64,000 nucleotides of DNA from CADCTB01 sp963768975 (GTDB lineage Bacteria > Actinomycetota > Acidimicrobiia > Acidimicrobiales > AC-14), in contig CAVYKB010000012.1 in NCBI GenBank assembly GCA_963768975.1, positions 248,001-312,000 on the forward strand, written 5' to 3'. Below, one piece after another: positions 18,016 through 29,286 of this stretch (its first letter is position 1; the number at the start of each line of letters is the position of its first letter). The notes beneath the pieces are model-generated. The model saw only the letters and a program-made list of their open reading frames with translations. It ran no database searches and had not been told where the DNA came from. A program made the position numbers and the translations under genes.

Positions 18016-18759
18016 GTGGGCGGGCGCATAGCCCTCGTCACTGGCGGCTCGAAGGGGATCGGCCGCGCCGTTGCCGTCGCCCTCGCCGGGTCTGGCCACC
18101 GGGTGGCCGTCGGCTGCTCGTCGGACAAGGCCGGCGCCGACGACACCTGCGCCGCTATCGAGGCCCTCGGCGCCGAGGCACTGGCCTTCCAGGCCGACGT
18201 CGCCGACCCCGGCCAGGTCGACGCCGCCTTCAGCCAGGTGGAGGCCACCTGGGGCAAGGTCGAGGTGGTGGTGGCCAACGCCGGCATCACCGCCGACGGA
18301 CTGGCGCTGCGGATGACCGACGACCAGTGGGCCCGTGTGTTGCGCACCAACCTCGACGGTGCTTTCCACACCTTGCGCCGGGCCATGCCCGGCATGGTGC
18401 GGGCCCGATGGGGCCGGATGATCGCCATGAGCTCGGTCGTCGCCCTCACCGGAGCCGCCGGCCAGGCCAACTATGCAGCGGCCAAGGCCGGCCTCGTCGG
18501 CCTCAGCCGGGCGTTGGCCCGCGAGCTGGGCGGCCGGGGCATCACTGTCAACGTGGTCGCTCCCGGGCCGATCAGCACGGCGATGACCGACGCGGTCAGC
18601 GATGCCCGCAAGACCGAGATGACCGCGGCCGTGCCGCTCGGGCGGTTCGGCACGCCCGAGGAGGTCGCCGCCGTAGTGGCGTTTCTGGCCTCCGACGCGG
18701 CAGGCTATGTGACTGGGTCTGTGATCCCCGTCGATGGCGGGCTGGGGATGGGCCATTGA
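18016..18759 (+). CDS. fabG: 3-oxoacyl-ACP reductase FabG
   Basis: NADPH-dependent SDR reducing beta-ketoacyl-ACP. The cofactor loop is TGGSKGIGRAVA, with NAG in VVANAGIT. The catalytic Ser-Tyr-Lys is in MSSVVALTGAAGQANYAAAK, and the C-terminal VTGSVIPVDGGLGMGH is typical. 247 aa from GTG 18016. It sits between fabH and acpP, as in many bacterial fab clusters. Confidence 0.94.
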   Translation: MGGRIALVTGGSKGIGRAVAVALAGSGHRVAVGCSSDKAGADDTCAAIEALGAEALAFQADVADPGQVDAAFSQVEATWGKVEVVVANAGITADGLALRMTDDQWARVLRTNLDGAFHTLRRAMPGMVRARWGRMIAMSSVVALTGAAGQANYAAAKAGLVGLSRALARELGGRGITVNVVAPGPISTAMTDAVSDARKTEMTAAVPLGRFGTPEEVAAVVAFLASDAAGYVTGSVIPVDGGLGMGH

Positions 18760-18800
18760 TTTCGACTGAGCAAGCTCTAACAGTGGGAGGCCATACGCAC

Positions 18801-19061
18801 ATGGACCGCGACGGAATTCTCGAGATGCTGACCGACGCCGCGGTCGAGGTCATGGACGTCGACCGTGATGCCGTCACCCCCGAGGCCCGCTTCGTGGAGG
18901 ACCTGAACGGCGACAGCCTGAGCGTCCTGGAGATCCTCGAGATCCTCCAGGAGAAGCTCGACGTCGACCTGCCCACCGAGTCCTTCGACGGCGTGGGCAC
19001 CGTCGGCCAGGCCGCCGACGTGATCACGGGGATCGTTTCGGAGAAAGCTGCGGCCGGATGA
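18801..19061 (+). CDS. acpP: Acyl carrier protein
   Basis: Carries growing acyl chains on a phosphopantetheine arm. The 86-residue four-helix protein shows the attachment site S39 in DLNGDSLSVLEI and an acidic helix II (EILEILQEKLDVDLP). ATG 18801 is the start. The stop overlaps the fabF start by 4 nt (ATGA). The motif DSLS is DSL as in normal ACPs, with N36-G37 ahead of it. Confidence 0.95.
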   Translation: MDRDGILEMLTDAAVEVMDVDRDAVTPEARFVEDLNGDSLSVLEILEILQEKLDVDLPTESFDGVGTVGQAADVITGIVSEKAAAG

Positions 19062-20290
19062 GTCGCGTGAGAGTCGCCATCACTGGCCTGGGGGTCAAGA
19101 CGCCGGCGGGCTGCGAGCTAGGCACGTTCTGGGAGGCGCTGCTCGCTGGGCGCTCGACCGCCGCCCCCATCCAGCGCGTCGATCCGGCGGCGCTACCGGT
19201 GCGCTTCGCCTGTGAGGTCACCGAGTTCGACCCCGCCACCTACTTCGACTCCAAGGAGACCCGCCGCACCGACCGGGTGGCCCAGCTGGCCTTCGGCGCC
19301 GCCGCCGACGCCCTGGCCGACGCGGGCGAGACCGGCGCCGATCCCGCCCGCTGCGGTGTCGTCGCCGCGGCTGGTGTCGGTGGCCTCATCACCCAGGAGG
19401 AGCAGGAGTACAACCTGTTCTCCCGTGGGCCGTCACGGGTGAGCCCGATGCTGGTCCCCATGATGATGCCCAATGCCGCCGCCGCCCTGGTCGGCCTCAA
19501 ACTGGGCTGGACCGGGCCCAACTTCTGCATCGCCACCGCCTGCGCCGGCGGCTCCCACGCCATCGGCGAGGCCGCTCGCCTCATCCGGGAGGGCTCGGCC
19601 GACGTGGTACTCGGCGGCGGCTCGGAGGCCTGCGTCACGCCCATTGCCATCGCCGCCTTTGCCCGCATGGGCGCCCTGAGCACCCGAAACGACGAGCCCG
19701 CGCTGGCATCACGGCCCTTCGACGTGGACCGCGACGGCTTCGTCATGGGCGAGGGCGCCGGCTTCGTGGTGCTGGAGAGCTGGGACAGGGCCGTCGCGCG
19801 CGGCGCCCACATCTACGGCGAGGTCGCCGGCTACGGCCGCAACTCCGACGCGTACCACGTCACCGCCCCCGCGCCCGGCGGGGCCGGCGCCGCCCACTGC
19901 ATGCGCCTGGCCCTGGCCGACGCCGGCCTCGAGCCCGCCGACATCGGCCACGTCAACGCCCACGGCACGTCCACCGACCTCAACGACGCGGCCGAGGCCG
20001 AGGCCGTGGTCAAGGTCTTCGGCGAGCACGCCCTGCCCATCTGGTCCGCCAAGGGCTCGATCGGCCACCTCATCGCCGCCGCCGGCGCGGTCGAGGCGGT
20101 CGCCGCCATGCTGTCCATGCGCGACGGGCTCATCCCTCCGACGGCCAACCACGACCGGGCCGAGCCCGAGCTGGCGGTCGACGTGGTGGCCGGCGAGCCC
20201 CGCAAGCGGGCCGCGGCTCCCGTGGTGTCCAACTCCTTCGGCTTCGGCGGGCATAACGCTTCTCTGGTCCTGACGCCCAACACCCAGTGA
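19058..20290 (+). CDS. fabF: 3-oxoacyl-ACP synthase II FabF
   Basis: Elongating beta-ketoacyl-ACP synthase. Starts MSRVRVAITGLGVKTPAG; nucleophile Cys in IATACAGGSHAIGEA, catalytic histidines in NAHGTSTDLND and KGSIGHLIAAAGAVEA, and the closing SNSFGFGGHNASL. 410 aa. It is followed directly by a hairpin that begins in its TGA stop. Confidence 0.95.
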   Translation: MSRVRVAITGLGVKTPAGCELGTFWEALLAGRSTAAPIQRVDPAALPVRFACEVTEFDPATYFDSKETRRTDRVAQLAFGAAADALADAGETGADPARCGVVAAAGVGGLITQEEQEYNLFSRGPSRVSPMLVPMMMPNAAAALVGLKLGWTGPNFCIATACAGGSHAIGEAARLIREGSADVVLGGGSEACVTPIAIAAFARMGALSTRNDEPALASRPFDVDRDGFVMGEGAGFVVLESWDRAVARGAHIYGEVAGYGRNSDAYHVTAPAPGGAGAAHCMRLALADAGLEPADIGHVNAHGTSTDLNDAAEAEAVVKVFGEHALPIWSAKGSIGHLIAAAGAVEAVAAMLSMRDGLIPPTANHDRAEPELAVDVVAGEPRKRAAAPVVSNSFGFGGHNASLVLTPNTQ

Positions 20291-20310
20291 CCGGCCCGGG
20301 AGGCCGGTCC
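20289..20310 (+). repeat. Stop-codon hairpin repeat, copy 2
   Basis: Identical over 22 nt to the hairpin after glgC (2134): GACCGGC / CCGGGAG / GCCGGTC, beginning in the fabF TGA. Two identical copies behind unrelated genes argue for a dispersed element rather than chance. Confidence 0.7.
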
Positions 20311-20351
20311 TGCCAGCGCCACCGGCCTGCCGTAGGAACGGAGGCGGGCCG

Positions 20352-21728
20352 GTGACGGCCGCCGCCCCGGTGGCCGCCAAGCGGGGAGGCGCGGCCACCG
20401 CCGCCCTCACCGACGTCGACGGCCGGCGGGTGGCATGGTTCCGGCTGGAAGGTGGCAAGCACCGGGGCGCAATCGGGCCCACCGAGGGCCAGGTCATCGA
20501 GCGCATCATCCGGTTGGCCCTGGAGGCCGGCGTGCCGGTGATCGGGGAGATCGCCACGTCGGGCGCCGACGTGAGCGAGGGACTGGCGTCGCTCGTCGCC
20601 TGGGGTCGGGTGGCCAAGGCCATCACCGACGCCTCCGGCACCGTGCCCGTGATCCTCACCGTCTTCGGGCCCTGCGTCGGGGGGCCGGCGCTCCTGCTGG
20701 GCCTCGCCGACCACGTCGTGATGACAGCGGAGGCCTACGCCTACGTCAACGGGCCCCGGGCGGCGGCGTCGTTCACGGGCGTGGAGACGTCGCACACCGA
20801 CCTCGGTGGCGCCGAGGTCCACGCCAACCGCAGCGGGGTGGCATCCATGGTGGTCCTCGACGAGGCCGAGGCCGCAGGCGTGATGGCCGACCTGCTGTCG
20901 TACCTGCCGTCCAACCATCTCGACGATCCGCCGTTCTGGCCCACCGACGACCCCCTCGACCGCCCGTCAAAGGTTGCCGCCGGCGTGGTCCCGGAGCGCC
21001 CCACCGCCTCCTACGACGTGCGCACCGTCATCGGCGACGTGTGCGACGCCGACACCTTTCTCGAGGTCCGCGCCGCCCTGGCCACGAACGTGGTCACGGG
21101 GTACGCCCGGTTGGGCGGCATGCCGGTGGGGGTCATCGCCAACCAGCCACGGAGCCAGGCTGGCACCCTCGACATCGAGGCGTCCCGCAAGGCGGCCCGC
21201 TTCGTCCAGTGCTGCGACGCCTTCGGCGTACCCCTGCTGACCTTCGTCGACTGCGGCGGCTTCCGACCGGGGCGGGACCTCGAGTGGCGGGGAATGATTC
21301 GCCACGGCGCCGAGTTGGTTCACGCCTACGCCAACGCGACGGTTCCCCGGCTCTGCGTCGTGCTGCGCAAGGCCTACGGCGGTGCTTACATCGCCATGGA
21401 CTCCCGGGGCCTGGGCAACGACCTGTGCCTGGCGTGGCCCAACGCCGAGATCGCAGTGATGGGCGCGCCGGGCGCGGTGGCAGTCCTGCAGCGCAAGAAG
21501 CTGTTGGCGATCGCCGACCTGAACGAGCGGGCCCGCGTCCAGGCCGAGCTGGAGGCCGACTACACCGCCCGCCTCTGCACGCCGGCGGTGGCCGCGGAGC
21601 GGGGCTACGTCGACGACGTGATCGACCCCAACGACACCCGCCGGCTGCTCTGCGCCGGCCTCGCCGCCCTGCGCACCAAACGGGCCACCCCTCGCTCGCG
21701 TGCCAAGCATTCCAACACACCACTATGA
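20352..21728 (+). CDS. Acyl-CoA/acetyl-CoA carboxylase carboxyltransferase, fused beta-alpha type
   Basis: A 458-residue carboxyltransferase covering both crotonase-like halves of the AccD/AccA or PccB type. The first half has PVILTVFGPCVGGPALLLG and TGVETSHTDLGG. The second half has GVIANQPRSQAGTLDIEASRKAARFVQCCDAF, LLTFVDCGGFRPG, LRKAYGGAYIAM and GAPGAVAVLQRK (listed in pieces). It transfers carboxyl from carboxybiotin to the acyl-CoA, giving malonyl-CoA for FabD. No biotin carboxylase is adjacent. The four-cysteine zinc ribbon of AccD is absent. Confidence 0.88.
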   Translation: MTAAAPVAAKRGGAATAALTDVDGRRVAWFRLEGGKHRGAIGPTEGQVIERIIRLALEAGVPVIGEIATSGADVSEGLASLVAWGRVAKAITDASGTVPVILTVFGPCVGGPALLLGLADHVVMTAEAYAYVNGPRAAASFTGVETSHTDLGGAEVHANRSGVASMVVLDEAEAAGVMADLLSYLPSNHLDDPPFWPTDDPLDRPSKVAAGVVPERPTASYDVRTVIGDVCDADTFLEVRAALATNVVTGYARLGGMPVGVIANQPRSQAGTLDIEASRKAARFVQCCDAFGVPLLTFVDCGGFRPGRDLEWRGMIRHGAELVHAYANATVPRLCVVLRKAYGGAYIAMDSRGLGNDLCLAWPNAEIAVMGAPGAVAVLQRKKLLAIADLNERARVQAELEADYTARLCTPAVAAERGYVDDVIDPNDTRRLLCAGLAALRTKRATPRSRAKHSNTPL

Positions 21729-21902
21729 GTTTCGCCTCGCAACCGGAGGTTGCCCGGCGAGGCAATCGCGCTCCGGCCGCCCGGCGGAGCCGGTCGGCCT
21801 CCGCCGTTCCCTGTCTGGCCGCCAGCCGGGCGGTGGCCGGCTCCGCCGGCGCGGGCGGCCGCCGGCGGGTCTCTTCATCCGCTGGTGGACCAGTAGGGGG
21901 CT
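21729..21902. repeat. Structured GC-rich intergenic segment before fabI
   Basis: 174 nt without a gene. The first part forms a long hairpin, GCCTCGC-AACCGGAGGTT-GCCCG-GCGAGGC, at about 21734-21763. From 21769 a GC-rich block resembles that in front of fabG. Confidence 0.45.
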
Positions 21903-22706
21903 GTGACGATGCTGCTCGAAGATAAGAAGCTGCTTGTCACCGGGGTCCTGAACGACGACTCCATCGCCTTTGGCGTGGCCAAGCTGGCCCAGGAGCAGGG
22001 GGCGGAGATCGTCCTCACGTCCTTTGCCCGGGCCATGAGCCTGACCCGCCGCACCGCCCGCCGGCTGTCGCCGGAGCCCGACGTCCTCGAGCTCGACGTG
22101 ACCAACGCCGAGCACCTGGAGGCGCTGACCGCCGACCTCACCAGCCGGTGGGGGAGGGTCGACGGCGTTCTCCACGCAGTGGCGTTCGCCCCCGGGCGGG
22201 CCCTCGGCGGCAACTTCTTGAACACCGAATGGGACGACGTCGCCCTCACCGTCCACACCTCGACGTACTCCCTCAAGGCCCTGGCCGTGGCCACCCTGCC
22301 CCTGATGCAGGCGGCCGGGGGCGGCTCCATCGTCGGCCTGGACTTCGACGCCACCCAGGCGTGGCCGGCGTACGACTGGATGGGCGTGGCCAAGGCCGCC
22401 CTGGAGTCGACGGCCCGATACTTGGCCCGCGACCTCGGCCAGCACGGCGTCCGGGTCAATCTCGTCTCCGCCGGCCCCCTCCGCTCCGTGGCGGCCCGGG
22501 GCATCCCCGGCTTCGACACCATGGAGAGCGCCTGGGCGGGCCGCTCGCCCCTCGGCTGGGACACCCGCAACACCGAGCCGGTGGCCAAGGCGTGCATCGC
22601 CCTGCTCTCCGACTGGTTTCCCGCCACCACCGGCGAGATCGTGCACGTCGACGGCGGCTTCCACGCCATCGCCGCCCCCGGACTGCCCGCCGACCCCTCC
22701 GAGTAG
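21903..22706 (+). CDS. fabI: Enoyl-ACP reductase FabI (InhA-like)
   Basis: NADH-dependent enoyl reductase, last step of the elongation cycle. It begins LLEDKKLLVTGVLNDDSIAFG, has the FabI-type AVAFAPGRALGG region and the YxxMxxxK active site in PAYDWMGVAKAALEST, as in mycobacterial InhA. It ends EIVHVDGGFHAI. 267 aa from GTG 21903; ATG 21909 is an alternative. It closes the fab gene run. Confidence 0.95.
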   Translation: MTMLLEDKKLLVTGVLNDDSIAFGVAKLAQEQGAEIVLTSFARAMSLTRRTARRLSPEPDVLELDVTNAEHLEALTADLTSRWGRVDGVLHAVAFAPGRALGGNFLNTEWDDVALTVHTSTYSLKALAVATLPLMQAAGGGSIVGLDFDATQAWPAYDWMGVAKAALESTARYLARDLGQHGVRVNLVSAGPLRSVAARGIPGFDTMESAWAGRSPLGWDTRNTEPVAKACIALLSDWFPATTGEIVHVDGGFHAIAAPGLPADPSE

Positions 22707-22716
22707 CTTTGGCGCC

Positions 22717-23169
<453 letters not shown>

Positions 23170-23173
23170 ACGC

Positions 23174-23212
23174 AAAAAAGACCGGGCCCCGGTGGGTGGG
23201 CCCGGTCTTTTT
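23174..23212 (+). terminator. Rho-independent terminator
   Basis: AAAAAAGACCGGGCCC pairs with GGGCCCGGTCTTTTT around a short loop. The T run on both strands makes it work in both directions, between the peroxiredoxin and the convergent DUF6458-like gene. Confidence 0.92.
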
Positions 23213-23224
23213 CGGGGGTGAGAT

Positions 23225-23467
23225 CTAGAAGCGCCGGCGACCGACGGGGTCGGCCACGTCGTCCTCGACGTAGCTGTCGGTGACAACCGTGCGCCGGCCG
23301 ACGCTGTCCCGGCCGAAGATCAGCATGCTCGTGACCAGCCCGATCGCGCCGACGATCATCAGGATGACACCGACCGTGGCCAGGTCGAGACCAGAGACAC
23401 TCAGGTCGACGGCGAAGGCCAGGATGGCGCCGATTGCGAGAAGGAAGACGCTGACACCGATACCCAT
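23225..23467 (-). CDS. DUF6458-like small membrane protein
   Basis: 80 aa from ATG 23467, with a good GGAGG ribosome site. Two transmembrane helices (MGIGVSVFLLAIGAILAFAV and LATVGVILMIVGAIGLVTSM) are followed by a charged, Arg/Asp-rich cytoplasmic tail (RRTVVTDSYVEDDVADPVGR). Matches the actinobacterial DUF6458 pattern; function unknown. Confidence 0.8.
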   Translation of the reverse strand: MGIGVSVFLLAIGAILAFAVDLSVSGLDLATVGVILMIVGAIGLVTSMLIFGRDSVGRRTVVTDSYVEDDVADPVGRRRF

Positions 23468-23701
23468 TGTGAGAAACCTCCAGGTTGCTATTGCCTTCCT
23501 GGTGTCTACCCATTGCCAGTCCGGTTTACGCACAGTTCGTCCCTGTGGCCCGTCGCCCTCCTCCCTGCGGCGTCGCTCGGCCGGCGGTTCGTGGGCTCGC
23601 TCGCCGGCCGGCGTGTGCTGGCCGGCGGCCGGCGGCGCAGTTGCGGACGGCCGACCGGCGAGCGCCTCAGCGCCGGCCGGTCGACGTACGCCTAGACCCG
23701 C

Positions 23702-24472
23702 TTAGTCGTTGCCCCGCAGGATGGCCAGCAGGCGCAGGATCTCGATGTAGAGCCACACCAGGGTGACCATGATGCCGAAAGCGGCGAACCAGCCGTACTT
23801 GGTGGGCAGGCCGGCGCGGGCACCCTTCTCGACCAGGTCGAAGTCGAGGATCAGGTTCATCGAGGCCAGGCCGATGGCGAACAGTCCGACGACGATGCCC
23901 AGGGGCCCTTCACGCAGGCCCAGGCCGCCGTCGGTGAAGAATCCGGCGACCAGGTTGACCATGATCAGGACGAAGAAGCCGATGGTGGCCCCGACGACCA
24001 TCTTGGTGAACTGGGGCGTGACCTTGATGCGGCCGCTCTTGTAGAGGGCGAGCACGCCGCCGGTCACGGCCGCGGTACCGACGACGGCCTGGACGACGAT
24101 GCCGGGGTAGCGGGCGTCGAAGAACTGGCTGATACCGCCGAGGAAGACGCCCTCGATGGCGGCATACGCCATGATCACGCCCGGCTTCATGATCTGCTTG
24201 AAGATGATCACCATGGCAAGGATCAGGCCCACGATGGCGGCCGGGAACGACAGGGCGCCCAAGTTGAGCACCCAGGTGACCGCGCCAGTGGCGAAGGCGA
24301 TGGCCAGGAGCAGGCCGGTGCGGTTAACCACGTCGTCGACGGTCATCCGTCCCGTGTCGCGGGACGTGGCGCTGCGGGAGGCGTAGGCCTCTTCGAGCGG
24401 GTCGAGCGTCCGCAGGTGTTGCTCGCTAAGGGCCGGGCTCCGGGTGAGCGCGGGGTTGTTGCTGGTGCGCAC
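23702..24472 (-). CDS. Bax inhibitor-1 / YccA-family membrane protein
   Basis: 256 aa from GTG 24472, which is preceded by GGAGGACC. An N-terminal soluble stretch of about 60 residues is followed by seven hydrophobic helices. They include MAYAAIEGVFLGGISQFF and the conserved C-terminal LILDFDLVEKGARAGLPTKYG, in which the paired aspartates are the pH-sensing residues of the family. Known members leak calcium or protons; the physiological role in bacteria is unclear. Confidence 0.88.
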   Translation of the reverse strand: MRTSNNPALTRSPALSEQHLRTLDPLEEAYASRSATSRDTGRMTVDDVVNRTGLLLAIAFATGAVTWVLNLGALSFPAAIVGLILAMVIIFKQIMKPGVIMAYAAIEGVFLGGISQFFDARYPGIVVQAVVGTAAVTGGVLALYKSGRIKVTPQFTKMVVGATIGFFVLIMVNLVAGFFTDGGLGLREGPLGIVVGLFAIGLASMNLILDFDLVEKGARAGLPTKYGWFAAFGIMVTLVWLYIEILRLLAILRGND

Positions 24473-24565
24473 GGTCTGGGTCCTCCTCGTGGGCGGGGCG
24501 CGGTGCCCTACCCCCATGTTCTACAACGCTGGTCAACCCGAAAACGTGCCCATCGCAGAAGAGCC

Positions 24566-25156
24566 ATGTCACGCCGATCGCCGCATGCGAGGCTGAAGGG
24601 CGTGGACGGCGGAGTGTTGGTGGTGCTGCTGGGGGACCCCCATCGCCGGGTCGACGCCTACCGCCGGCTCCTGGCCGCCGGCGCCGGAGCCCTGCCGGCG
24701 GTGCGGACGGGCCTCGGGTCGGCCGACCCGCGCGTGCGCCGGCAGTGCTGCCGGCTGCTCGACCAGCTCGTCGACGCGGAGTCCTACCCCGAGCTCGTCG
24801 CGATGCTGGCCGACCCCGCCCCCGGGGTGCGGATCGACGCCCTGCACGCCCTGGCCTGCGACCGGTGCAAGTCGACGGCATGCCGGCCAGCGGAGGGCGA
24901 CGTGCTGGCGCCGGCGGTCCGCCTGCTGCGGGAGGACCCGAACAAGTACGTGCGGGCCATGGCGTGTGAGGTCGTGGGCCGGTGGGTGCACACCAGCCCG
25001 GTGGCCGAGGCCGCCCTGGTCGCCGCCCACGCGGGCGACCCCGAGGCTTCGGTCCGTAAGAAGGCTGGCTGGTTTGCGCCGGGCGGGACTATCCACGCCA
25101 AGACGGCACCCGCCGGACGGCGAGGACGGCCACCGGGCCCGTCGCCGGGGGCGTGA
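24566..25156 (+). CDS. HEAT-repeat protein
   Basis: About 196 aa. Alternating helices with HEAT-type repeats are visible: ALPAVRTGLGSADPRVRRQC, AMLADPAPGVRIDALHAL, RLLREDPNKYVRAMACEVVG and AHAGDPEASVRKKAGWFAPG. Such alpha-solenoids bind proteins. ATG 24566 is chosen; GTG 24602 is possible. The cysteine cluster CDRCKSTAC in the middle may be a metal knuckle. Function unknown. Confidence 0.75.
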   Translation: MSRRSPHARLKGVDGGVLVVLLGDPHRRVDAYRRLLAAGAGALPAVRTGLGSADPRVRRQCCRLLDQLVDAESYPELVAMLADPAPGVRIDALHALACDRCKSTACRPAEGDVLAPAVRLLREDPNKYVRAMACEVVGRWVHTSPVAEAALVAAHAGDPEASVRKKAGWFAPGGTIHAKTAPAGRRGRPPGPSPGA

Positions 25157-25202
25157 ACGCGGCCCGGGGGAGCCCGCCGGCGCCGGCCGGCGGGCAACCG
25201 GA

Positions 25203-26967
<1,765 letters not shown>

Positions 26968-26975
<8 letters not shown>

Positions 26976-28749
26976 GGAACCGGGCCGCCTGGAGCTGGAA
27001 CATGCCGGCGTACCGGCCTCCGGCGGCCAGGAGCTCGTCGTGGCTGCCGTCCTCCGCGACCCGGCCGCCATCCAGCACGACGATCCGGTCGGCGTGGCGA
27101 ACGGTCGAGAAACGGTGGGAGATGAGGATCGTCGTCAGCCCGCGGGTGAGGTCGAGGAAGTCCTCGAACAGAGCGGCCTCGGCCCGGACGTCGAGGTTGG
27201 CGGTGGGCTCGTCGAGGACCAGGATGCCGGCCCGGGCCTCTACCGCGAACAGGGCCCGGGCCAGGGCGACGCGCTGCCACTCGCCGCCGGAGAGGTCGGC
27301 GCCGCCGGTGTACTGGCGGTTGAGCGGCGTGTCCCAGCCGGCGGGAAGGCGGCGGATGACGTCGAGGGCGCCGGCCCTGGTCGCCGCCGCCTCCAGCCGG
27401 TCCTGGTCGCCCAGGAGGCTGACGCCGCCGAACGCGACGTTGTCGGACGCCGGCAGCTCGTAGCGCACGAAGTCCTGGAAGATCACCGCCAGCCGCCGGC
27501 GCCACGCGTCGGGGTCGAAGTCGTCGAGCGGCGTGCCGTCGACGCGGATGGAGCCGGCCTGGGGCTCGTACAGCCGGGCCAGCAGCTTGATGAGCGTCGT
27601 CTTGCCGGCGCCGTTGCCGCCGACGATGGCCAGCGACCTCCCGGCGGCGATGGTGAGATCCAGGCCGGCGAACACGTCACGGTCGGTCCCCGGGTAGGCG
27701 AAGCGGACGCCCTCGAGGCGGATCGCCTCCTTGGGCAGGCCGGCGGCGTCGGCGGTGCCATGGCCAGCGGCCGGAGCGATCGCGGTCTCGAGCTCCCAGA
27801 GGACCTCGAGGGACTCCAGGCCGAAGTCGATCTGGTAGGCGTCCTCTTGGCGCTGGTCGAACAGGAGGGAGAAGAGGGCGACGCCGGACTGGAGCGCCAC
27901 GGCCAGAGCCCGGGGGCTGGCACCGGAGCGGGCCACGACGACGAACGCCCAGGCCACCGCCGGCGTCAGGGCGAGGAGGAGGCCTGCCACCCGGACCGAC
28001 GCCCATCGCCACGGGTTCAGCCGGGCCGAGCTCACTCCTTCCCACTCGCGCCGGAAGCGCTCTTCGAGCCAATCCAGCACGCCGAAGATGCGCAGCTCCT
28101 TGGCCGCCGGCGGCGTGTTGGCCAGGCCCGAGGTGTACCGCGATGCCCGGCCGAGCGACGCATTGCCCCGCTGGGCGAGGAGGCGGACCCGGTTCCACCG
28201 GCGGGACTGCCGCCAGGCCCCCAGGACGACGGCCGTGAGCCCGATGGCGACCGGTACCGACACCCGGGCCAGCAGCAGAGCGGCGCCGGCCACCTGGAGG
28301 TAGCGGCCGGCCAGGGAGATCACCGCCACGGCGGCGCCGCCGGGCGAGGCGTTCCAGAAGGAGTCGATCGTGCCGCCGGCCAGCTCCAGCTTGTCGAGGA
28401 TGGCCGGATCCTCGAGCGGCCCGGTGCCGAGCGACCGGTTGGCGACCACCTCGACCCGGCCCCGCACCATGCCGTCGACCCGCCTGGTGGCCCGGTAGGC
28501 CACCGCCATGCGGAACGGGCCGATCAGCTGCTGGAGGAGGAGGAGGGCGATGAGGGCGGCGAGGGGGCCGGCGACCGCGCCGGCGCTGGCGACCCGTCCC
28601 ACGAGCACGCCGATGACGGCGATGATCGCCAGCGGGGCGCCGGCGGTGGCCAGCTCGAGGGCGACCAGCCGGGCCAACAGGCCCGGCCCGACGTGGCGCA
28701 ACAGCCTGGCTGCATCGCCCACCTTCCGCACGGTCGGAGCGTCGCACAC
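26968..28749 (-). CDS. ABC exporter half-transporter (first subunit)
   Basis: 593 aa from GTG 28749. An exporter membrane domain is followed by Walker A GGNGAGKTTLIKLL, the canonical signature LSGGEWQRVALARAL, Walker B ILVLDEPTANLD and SHRFSTVRHADRI. The pairing of one canonical LSGGE and one LSEGQ site is typical of heterodimeric exporters with one stronger ATP site. Transcribed ahead of its partner. Confidence 0.92.
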
Positions 28750-28771
28750 GGGCGCCCAGCCGTCCGCGGAT

Positions 28772-29251
28772 TTACGCCCGGGGCGGCTCCGGCTCGCGCT
28801 GGCGCTCGGCCTCGGACGTGTCGGAGGGCACCCGCTCGGCCTCCGGCGTGGCTACCGGCTCGGTGTGTCGATGCTCCTCACCCTCGGGGCTGGAGCGGTC
28901 GACGACCTTGGCCCCGATCGCTTCGGCCAGCTCGTCCTCCAGCCTTTCGGCCTCCTCGGGGGTGAGCTCGTGGGTCAGGATCTGGATGCGGGCCCGGCTG
29001 TGCTCCTTGTAGAGGGTCACCGCGACCGGCGCCTTCTTGCCGTCGAGGTCGACGGTCAGCTCGAAGCGGGCCACCGACTCGGTGTCGCTCACCCGCTGTA
29101 CCTCACCGTCGGCCTTGTCGGTCAGCTGCTCCTCGATCTCGTCGACGCTGGCCGCGGTGAGGGCGCCGGCGACGATGGCCAGGACAGCGATGCAGAAGAT
29201 GCAAACCACGGCGGCAGTCTTATCGCAGTCCCCCGGCGGGCTGGAGCGCAA
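28772..29251 (-). CDS. Membrane-anchored hypothetical protein
   Basis: 159 aa. One N-terminal helix (VVCIFCIAVLAIVAGALTAA) precedes a soluble domain rich in Glu/Arg (ELTVDLDGKKAPVAVTLYKE, LTPEEAERLEDELAEAIG) and a disordered acidic tail. The TTG start at 29251 is uncertain; GTG 29209 is another choice. Lies between the ABC exporter and the AAA+ gene on the same strand. No family recognised. Confidence 0.6.
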   Translation of the reverse strand: MRSSPPGDCDKTAAVVCIFCIAVLAIVAGALTAASVDEIEEQLTDKADGEVQRVSDTESVARFELTVDLDGKKAPVAVTLYKEHSRARIQILTHELTPEEAERLEDELAEAIGAKVVDRSSPEGEEHRHTEPVATPEAERVPSDTSEAERQREPEPPRA

Positions 29252-29286
29252 CTACCTCGCCGAGCAACCTCAGGTTGCGACGGCGA

